64,000 bases of DNA, taken from positions 19,454,429 through 19,518,428 of the forward strand of contig NC_058056.1 in assembly GCF_020085105.1 (NCBI RefSeq). Direction: 5' to 3'. Origin of the DNA: Siniperca chuatsi (Eukaryota; Chordata; Actinopteri; Centrarchiformes; Sinipercidae). The translations under genes and the position numbers were made by a program. Shown in pieces: positions 56,601 to 64,000 of the stretch. Below the pieces are notes generated by a model, which did not search any database, was not told where the DNA came from, and was given only the letters and a program-made list of their open reading frames with translations. How positions within the stretch are numbered: the first letter of the stretch is position 1; every line of letters starts with the position of its first letter.

Positions 56601-59600
56601 ACAGCAGCAATAAAAAAAGAAAACAGCTGCATCACACATTACCTGCAGCTGGTGAGTGTTTAAATTGCAGTACCTGTCTTTGCACGTAGGTTGTGACTTT
56701 GATGTGTGTACAGCTGCAAGTTTAAACTGCTGCTGCTGCTGCTGCTGTTGTTGTTACTTCCCCTTCCTATAGCTGATGCAGGTTGGCTTGTGCAAAACTG
56801 GCCTCACGATCAATGCATTTACATGCACAAAAGAAATGCAGGCATTGGCAAAACCTCCAGCATGGCTGCTGTCACAGAGATGCTTTCCTTGTCTGAAAGT
56901 CTGGCATGCTTGTGTTTACATAAGGCGATTGTAAGCCAGGATACACGTGGCCAAGAAATTGGCTTTCTCCAGCATGAAATCTGGCAATATAGAAATCTAG
57001 CTGGGGAATCCTCCACCCCAATTATGTAAACCAGGTTTCTTGTTAACATGATGTTTGAGAAATCAGATTACTGCAGAAAACCAACCCCACATTGACTATC
57101 TGAACAGCTCATCTTTGTGAAAAGTTAACAGCCTGATAAATGTGAAATGAGTCAGTTTCAAAGTGATTTAAAAGCCAGTTACCATTAAAAGACCAGATAG
57201 AGAGAATGAGTGGGGTAAACAACCAATCCTTTGCTTTTTAATCCAAACTATCTTCACAGTTCTTGAGATGCTGTGAAAACGGTTTGGTCAATTTTGGTCA
57301 AAAAAGCTTATTTGATTGAACTACATATTCTTTCCTTCTAGGTGAATGGCAGATGAACATGGTGGCAAGTATCTCATTGATGTTACCTGACAAGAATTCG
57401 TTTAAGAAGCTGCTGGTCTCCTGAGGTATAGCCTGGCCAGTTCTTCTGCAGCTCCTTATACAGACCATCCTTTAGAACAAATGTGTTGTCTCTGCTATTG
57501 AGCTGGCCAACCTGCATGCAAATATGTACAAAAACAAAGGTGAGAAAAGACTTATCTTCAGTTCAAATTTACCTAATTTCATTCATTAATTTTCATGATC
57601 TGTTTAATTGTTTTCAGGGTGACAGTGTTTGATCCCCACAAACATCCTTGTGTAATGAGTGTATAATGTGTAATGTATGAGACCTGTATTTATCTGGCTA
57701 GAAAAGAGAAGGAATTACCTCCATCAGTACAGAGTTCAGCATGTCTTTGTCTCCTGTTGTCAGTCCATCTTTCTGCAGCCTCAAGATCAGCTCAGGCCTC
57801 TTGTATGGCCTCAGAGCCAGCAGGTGTGTCACTCTCTCCCTGAGCGGCCTCTCCTGCACGTCACTCACGCCCTTGCTGTTTGAAGCACAGGCACCCTTCT
57901 TCTCCTTGGATATGCCAACCCCCCTCTTGATGTTGCTGAGGAGAGACTGGGGCGTGTGTTGCGGTTTGGTCAGGCTGGCCAGCGCGGGGGCCGGGGCTCG
58001 CACCGTTACCTTCTTGCCTGCGAGGGAGCAGAAAATCTCACATCAAAAGCAGCACTTGCCATATAAAGCAAAAACATCTTCAAAAAGAAATCTTGTGAGC
58101 CTGGCAGAAGGATCATCGAAAGGTGAGTTACCTTGTGCTGTTGGTGGTGTTTTCTTATTTTCAAAATGTATTTTCTTCTACATTTATTCTTTTAAATGTA
58201 TGTGCATTTGCATTGACTAGGTTGTACTGGGAACTTCCCAGTTATGAATGTGTGAAACCACTGCTTTAAAAGAGTGCTGACACCAGAGGAAGAGGACTTA
58301 GTGCATCATATTTGTCCTGTGGCAAAATTGTGAATAAAAAGGGAAGAGATCTCATTTCACCTCTTGAGAAACTAACATTCAGGTTACAAAGATACACACA
58401 CCTCTCAGTGAGCAAAAGCTGCTATACCACAAAGTTGCACAAGCCTGAGTGAGTGAGGAAGTGCTTTTTGTACTTCCTCTGAACTGACAGAAATCATCAA
58501 TATCTACGTGCGTGTGTACTGTGTGTGCGTTCACTGAAACAAGATGACGGTGGCTAAAATATCTGTTTAGAAGGAAGCGGTCTGGTGGTTAGAAGTAGAA
58601 AGACAGTGGTGACACACAAAAAAAGCTAAATCACTGGTTTTATCATATGTATAGATATTTTGGTGAGCATGTTGTCTCTGTATGTTCTGCAAGTATCTCT
58701 GTGGAGACTCGGTATCCTTTAACACCACCATTATATACAATAACAATATATACAATAATGCATGTGTGTGTAGTGTATAGAAAGTTTACTTATAGTAGAA
58801 AACAGACAAAAGGACAAAAATCTACAGGAGAAAACAAGACTGGCTGTTACTATGTCACTGGTTACCACACATGTTGCTATAGCAACCACTACAATATGGC
58901 TGACTGTGTTTTTTTTTTATTATCATCAGCACAGTACAAATTTGTCTTCAGGCCAGTCTTATTCCTTAGCTGGAGTTATCTCTTGTATAACCAAGCAGAT
59001 TTGGTGCACATGAGTGTTTTCTGTCTTTCCTACCCTGGTAGCGCCCCCCGTGTTTGATGACAATGGCCCCTCGGCTGCGTGTCTCCTCCTCAGCTTGGGC
59101 CATGCTCTGACGAGCCTTATCGTACGAGTCATCTGTAGCGTTGACTGTCATCTTCTTCTGAATCACCCCGAGACATGACAGTTCCTCTGCAGCACTGGGA
59201 GGAGAAGGAGGAGCAGGAGGGAGGACAGCGAGTAAAGACAGTGATCTGTCAGAGCTTTCAGGACTCCTTCTACACGTTATCCATTTCAAATGAAAGATTG
59301 TTTGAGTGTGTATCTGTAGTTTCACATTATTTTCCCCATGTGTTTCCAAAGATTGCTTTTGTATTTGTGTCAGGACTCAAACAGCAGATTTGATTCCTAA
59401 ACTTTTCACAACTCTTGGCATTTATTAGATTCACTTCTCTAAATTTCAAGGCTTCCTAGACCTGTGCAGTCGGGAACCCTAGGTTTTCTCTGGGATTAAA
59501 AAAAAAAAAAAAAAAAAAAAGAGTGACAGAGAGACATTACCAGCAGGGTGACTTTCACACAGCAGTAGGGGAGCGGAGGCATTTTAAAATATTGAAACTT

Positions 59601-62600
59601 GTTCAGAAGCTCAGTTAATTCTACACATTAGAATACAAAGTATAACATATAATCACTGTGCACCGAACACGATTACAGCCGATAATCAGCAGTTTGGAAT
59701 GCGAGATAAAATGTATGATCTCCCTTATTTTTACGGCATCATTGCTTTGCTGTTTGCACCTTTCCATCTAATCAACTCTTTCCTGAAATCTGACTATCAC
59801 AGCTTTAATCTAACAAACTTAACTTATAATCAAAAAAGGGTAAACTAGTTGCGTGTTTGCTTTGATTTTTTGTTGTGTTTTACCGAGTGCTGAGCTGTTG
59901 GACGCAGTCAAAGCTTCCATGTGGATTGTCGCGGGCGACATTAGTCACACCAAAGGTGAATATCCTCAGTTCATCTCTTTTCTCTGAGCATGGGAGAGTG
60001 ATTCTCTGTGACATGAATGAGACAGATACAGACAAAACAAACAATAAGATTTAACATCTTTCAAATCTTAATGCACTTAATGCATGAAATTATTGAATTA
60101 GTATATATCAACCAGTTCTTCTTACCCCTTGGTTCCCATTAAAACAGATGGTGGGATGGGAAGACCAACCCTGGAGAAAAAGGCAAATCATTTGATTGTG
60201 TCTTGGAGTCACCCATAAGCATGCACATACAGATGTGCGCACACACACGCACACAACTTTTCTGTTTGTACCCTGTTGTTCTTCATGTCTGTGCATAGTG
60301 GACAGTTTGACAGCGCTTCCCAACCTTTTTTTGTACCCCCACAGCCCACAGGTCAAGTTTCCCATCATGCACTCTTAATTGCAGCATCTGGTGATTCATA
60401 TTGGTTCGAGCTTTGTCCTGTGAAGTTGGTTTATAGTAGCTGGCAGTTTACTGGTTAGTGTGACAACTAACGATACACCAATTCCACTTTTTCTCAACTC
60501 ACCTTAACTCAGGTTCTCGATACTGAGTACCAATCCAATACCAGTGCAAATTCAAATCTGTTAACCTCACTGCGGTTGGAATAATTTTTATGTAAGGCCA
60601 TGGATTGCTGTGGCACTACAAACCGAGTTGACTGAACTGATAGCAGAAAGCGTTAACTTAGGGGGAACTCACGATTTCACACATCAAAGTCTGTTCACAC
60701 GTATTGATGGGAGGTACTACAGCATATGTGAAAAAAGTTGTACAAAGCCTTTTGTGGCTCCAGAGGGAGCTGCAGGAAATCTGATTACCTCAAGTGATGT
60801 CACTTGAGTCAGCGTCAGTTGGGGCTGAAGACTACAAGTTTGAAAATGAAAAAAATCTGTTGGTGTGGAGTTAGAAAGAAGTGAGCTCTCCAGACCTCTG
60901 CAGCCCGCTCCTCATCTTCTCTTGAGGGTAGCGGCTCGGGCTACATTAGCCACTACTAGCATAACACACCCGAATCTCTGACTGTCTGATCGAGTTGCAT
61001 TGTGGGTAACATAGGCAGCAAGTTTTGACAAGGAAAAAGAATGCATGGAATAAAATACAGACAGTATCTATGGTTCTGCTGCATCCATTTTTTATCCTTC
61101 TTTTTTTAAACTGTCTATCGTGAGTCTGACAGTGTTGTAGGATTGCAATGCTAAATTGGGGGAGTGCTCTTTTAAAATGACATTGGCAAAAAAAAAAAAA
61201 CCTGTATCTACTGTGGATTGCTCACATCATGGGCAAAACCCAATCTCCCCTTAATAACCTCTGTATCAGTGCAGATATTGATCTAGAGTATTGGACTGGT
61301 GCATCCCAAATGATCAGCCTCATACCAATTTGCAATCCTACTTGAGTGACTATTATCCTCCTAAACGCAGATATGTTGATGTAGGTTTTTAACCAAATCC
61401 TTTTTTCCCCTCCACATTTAGTGAGTACTCAACAATCTTTCCTTAAACCCACTGACAACTGCAGATGTACCCCCTGGGATACATTTACACTTGTCCATGA
61501 CGAGCCATTTAAATGAATTCAGAGAACACTGACTAAGGTCATTACGACCTGCTGTTCAAATACAGCAGCTTATCACATGAGAATACGATGAACACAGTGA
61601 AATAACAGCCTCCTTTCAGAGGGGTGAATTAGCCTGAAGGAAAGTGCAGAAATGACGGTTCAAAGTGACATATTTGCAGCCCGGATAGAAAGTATGTGAT
61701 GACTAGAATCTAATTGACCTTTTCCCAGAGAGGATTTGAGAGTCCACCTGTTGATGAGTGCAGAGAGCGAGGTGGCGGCCTGTACAAAGTTTTTTTTTGT
61801 CTCTGTGATCAGGCCAAGTGGGTTATGGATAGCCACACTTAAAGCTAAATAAAGAAACTAGATATGTGCACAGCAACAGTAATATGTGCATGTTAGACTC
61901 AGCTCTGTGTTAGGTGTTTTCCCCACCTTCCTGTCTATGTCATCATGATAGTTTTACACTAGAGGTGTGACAGGAGCAGTATGGTTTTCACCTTTTATCA
62001 GAAATTGGGTGTCATTTTCTTTACTGAGGACTTTCCTAACCCTGTTACCAGGAATTACTGAGTTGAGGAAGTGTGCATGACTGTTCTCTGCTTAGACTTC
62101 CTGCAGTGTCTGATTCATCTGTGATTAACTGGGTCAAATGTTGGATTTTGAATCTGTCCATGAATCTGTGCTTTCCATCTGAGAGCTAAACTGTAGCTAA
62201 AAAACTGGCTTCAACTCAACATGTTTACCAAAAAATGACAAGTACCCCATCTCTCAAATGCAATCCAAAACACCCTCCTACTACCATCCTCTGTCCCCCC
62301 ACAGTCTGTTTCTTTCTTCTCTACTCGACTCCAACACTGATTAACATTCATAATACTTGCCAGCAGCTTGTTACAAGCATCCTCACACAGGGAAGCATTT
62401 CCGCACTGCATTATGCAACACATATTTCCATTTCATAGCTAAAAAGGAGGCGTGTAGGAGACAACAATCGGAGAAGAGATTGGTGAACTTCGGCTGCAAA
62501 TGCAATGCAAATCACAAACCCGCCTTCCTCGCCTTTTCTTATCACTTTGTTTTTAAGGGTCCCACTGACGATGTGGTACAACAAAAGCAACATTTACAGG

Positions 62601-62780
62601 ACGTTTCGGGTACCCGAGAAGAAAATGTTTTCAAAAACAACCTACCTTGCCGTTTTGAAAGGAGTCAATGGCTCTTGCCGCGCTGTCAGTGAGTTTGACA
62701 TGAAATACAGAGATGGTACCGCCGCGGTTCAGTTTACCGCTGGACAGTCCGTAACACTGGTTCTCCTTTAGGGCCGACAT
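53627..62780 (-). CDS. ell: RNA polymerase II elongation factor ELL
   Basis: Twelve coding exons join in frame on the minus strand: 62646-62780, 60126-60170, 59884-60005, 59034-59194, 57719-58017, 57387-57511, 55777-56257, 55604-55688, 55454-55520, 55029-55200, 53900-53944 and 53627-53755, giving 621 aa. The N-terminal ELL domain runs to about residue 300, with landmarks YGLSSGKL, FHVKLTDSAARA, DNPHGSFDCVQQ, ARQSMAQAEEETRSR, LLALRPYKRPELILRLQKDG and WPGY.SGDQQLLKRIL. A Ser/Pro- and Lys-rich linker follows (about 300-490). The C-terminal occludin/ELL homology domain (about 507-621) has EYSEYRDLHARI, QILQEYRKIKK and CEYLHNKLAHIK. ELL proteins suppress pausing by Pol II in the super elongation complex in the nucleus. 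The linker boundary (KRILVRRLFQPQ) and the C-terminal wording favour ELL over ELL2; ELL3 is much shorter. Intron 1 (2.5 kb) carries repeats. The start ATG is preceded by a GC-rich region and opens with MSALKE, the usual start for the family. Confidence 0.93.
54330..54640. repeat. Possible dispersed repeat in an ell intron
   Basis: The stretch with AAAATACTTTTTTGTGAG and AACTCCACAGGGCGCC looks like a fish interspersed repeat. No second copy is present in this window, so support is weak. Confidence 0.3.
59498..59520. repeat. Poly-A run in an ell intron
   Basis: 23 consecutive A on the plus strand, thus poly-T in the ell transcript sense, in intron 3. Confidence 0.9.
60470..61312. mobile_element. 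Non-autonomous element in ell intron 1
   Basis: Starts near ACGATACACCAATTCC and ends near TATTGGACTGGTGCATCCC, which are partial inverted complements. The interior carries TTGCATTGTGGGTAACATAG, seen in fish repeats. Boundaries are approximate. Confidence 0.45.
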
Positions 62781-63311
62781 CCCGCCGCAAATCCCCCCCT
62801 GCCAGGCTTATTCCGGACCGAACAAATCCCACATAAATAAACAAACATTGGCAAAACGGTCCAGAGAAAGGCTGAACGGCTCCTTGTGGCTGCTGCTGAT
62901 GCTCCTCCGCGCGCTATTCTGGAGTAGATCGCATTACGTCATGACGCCTGAAATCAGAGGAGATTTTATTGGCCAGGAGACATAGATAAACCATTACGTA
63001 GGCCTTACGTAACCACTTGTAGTTTTTATGCGCCCCCACTTCCCCTCAGAATGCTAATTTTCTTTCTTTTCGCCTGAAGGGAATTTCTCTTGTTTGAGTG
63101 TGAGTGAACTGGTCATTCAGCGTTTTTTAGGTTTCAGTGTTTTTAAGGTTTCCGGACGGAGGCTTTCTGAAGTAATAAAGATTTCTCTGGTTGAGTAATA
63201 TTTTAATCCAGGGCCGTAGCCAGGATTTAGAAATACTGAGGCGACATGAGCACCCCTAATGCATCCCTCAAACAAAAAAGGTTTCTACATTTTTTTATTA
63301 TTTATTTTATT

Positions 63312-63315
<4 letters not shown>
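62781..63315. other. Upstream flank of ell
   Basis: Promoter-proximal GC-rich sequence to about 63,020, then AT-rich sequence without features. Confidence 0.4.
62932..63014 (-). promoter_or_regulatory. Upstream region of ell with bZIP-type sites and a CCAAT box
   Basis: The 230 bases upstream of the ell ATG contain a TTACGTCA CRE-like site (about 62,934-62,941), a minus-strand CCAAT box (GGCCAATAA, about 62,967-62,975), and two TTACGTA motifs about four bases apart (62,993-63,010). The sequence here is GC-richer than its flanks, and no TATA box is visible. Confidence 0.45.

Positions 63316-63365
<50 letters not shown>
63316..63365. repeat. (TA)n microsatellite
   Basis: About 25 uninterrupted TA units. 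Confidence 0.95.
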
Positions 63366-63367
<2 letters not shown>

Positions 63368-63387
63368 AGAATTAAATGACTTCTGTC

Positions 63388-63868
63388 TTGGTGGAAGAAG
63401 TACTCAGATCTTTTACTTAAATAAAAAAAAAATAACAATACCACAGTGTAGAAATCTCTGTTACTAACTAAAAGTCATACATTTAAGTACCAAAAGTAAA
63501 AGTACTTGTTATGCAGAATGGCGCATTTCAGAATAATATACAGTACACTATATTATATTACTGGATTATAATTATTGATGCATTGATGTACATATCACTT
63601 TAATGTTACAGCTGGTAAAGATGGGGCTAATTTTAACTACTGCTTAAATATTACAGGAAAATGTATTTGTTGATTATATTTTGTATTAATAATCTGAATT
63701 TGCAAAGTAACTAGTAACTAACGCTTTAAAATAAATGTAGTGTAGTAAAAAGTACAATATTTGCCTCTGAAATGCAGTATATGACTACTCAAGTAAAGTA
63801 CAAGTACCTAAAAATTGTACTTAAGTACAGTACTTGAGTAAATGTACTTACTTACATTCCACCACTGG
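63388..63868. mobile_element. Best-preserved copy of the GTGGAAGAAGTA-family element
   Basis: Starts TGGTGGAAGAAGTACTCAGA and ends TTACATTCCACCACTGG. The interior has TTAAGTACAGTACTTGAGTA, itself nearly palindromic. It shares its ends with three other copies in the window. Confidence 0.65.
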
Positions 63869-63884
63869 ACTTATGTCAACCATT

Positions 63885-64000
63885 GCTTTTATCTTTAGTA
63901 TGCCTGACTACTGTTATGGTGGCGATCTCTCTAAAAAGTCGGTCACACAGCTGCAGCTTATTCAGAACGCAGCTGCCCTCACTAACACCAAGTAAGTGGC
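63885..64000 (+). pseudogene. LINE C-terminal fragment, cut by the window edge
   Basis: The plus frame includes KKSVTQLQLIQNAAA, a motif typical of the region after the reverse-transcriptase domain in L2/Rex1-type LINEs. Small deletions are apparent, and the fragment runs off the window. Confidence 0.55.

Noticed and set aside
53627..62780. Assignment as ELL2
   Set aside because: GDQQLLKRIL..RLFQPQ, QILQEYRKIKK and the total of 621 aa favour ELL, though the paralogues are close.

Overview
The window is teleost fish (probably percomorph) nuclear DNA. The evidence is split genes with GT-AG introns, dense (CA)n microsatellites, many short dispersed repeats and DNA transposons, and vertebrate-type proteins. 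There are no bacterial operons, no CRISPR array and no viral genome.

Positions 1-28,000 are gene-poor. They hold dispersed repeats (a tRNA-derived SINE, palindromic foldback elements, a LINE 3' fragment, Tc1-like and hAT-like transposase remnants, small non-autonomous elements), a cluster of long dinucleotide repeats at 20.7-22.1 kb, and a polypurine tract of about 750 bp at 22.2-22.9 kb. I found no convincing host protein-coding gene there.

Four genes fill the rest, and all four can be assembled exon by exon in frame. (1) otomp, minus strand, 28,288-33,445: a secreted single-lobe transferrin-family protein of 375 aa, most like the fish otolith matrix protein. (2) acvr1l, plus strand, 37,461-43,661: a BMP/activin type I receptor serine/threonine kinase of 507 aa (ALK2/ALK8 class). 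(3) d2hgdh, minus strand, 46,382-50,133 with a 5' non-coding exon near 51.5 kb: mitochondrial D-2-hydroxyglutarate dehydrogenase, 539 aa. (4) ell, minus strand, 53,627-62,780: an RNA polymerase II elongation factor, 621 aa, 12 coding exons.

otomp and acvr1l are divergent, with about 4 kb between their start codons. acvr1l and d2hgdh are convergent, and a long inverted-repeat element lies between their 3' ends. d2hgdh and ell are both on the minus strand. The four genes share no obvious pathway; this is an ordinary vertebrate gene neighbourhood. The most interesting signals are the eroded iron site of the transferrin-like protein, a splice-junction uORF that overlaps the d2hgdh start codon, a transposon that may supply polyadenylation signals to two convergent genes, and a three-piece transposase broken by nested insertions.
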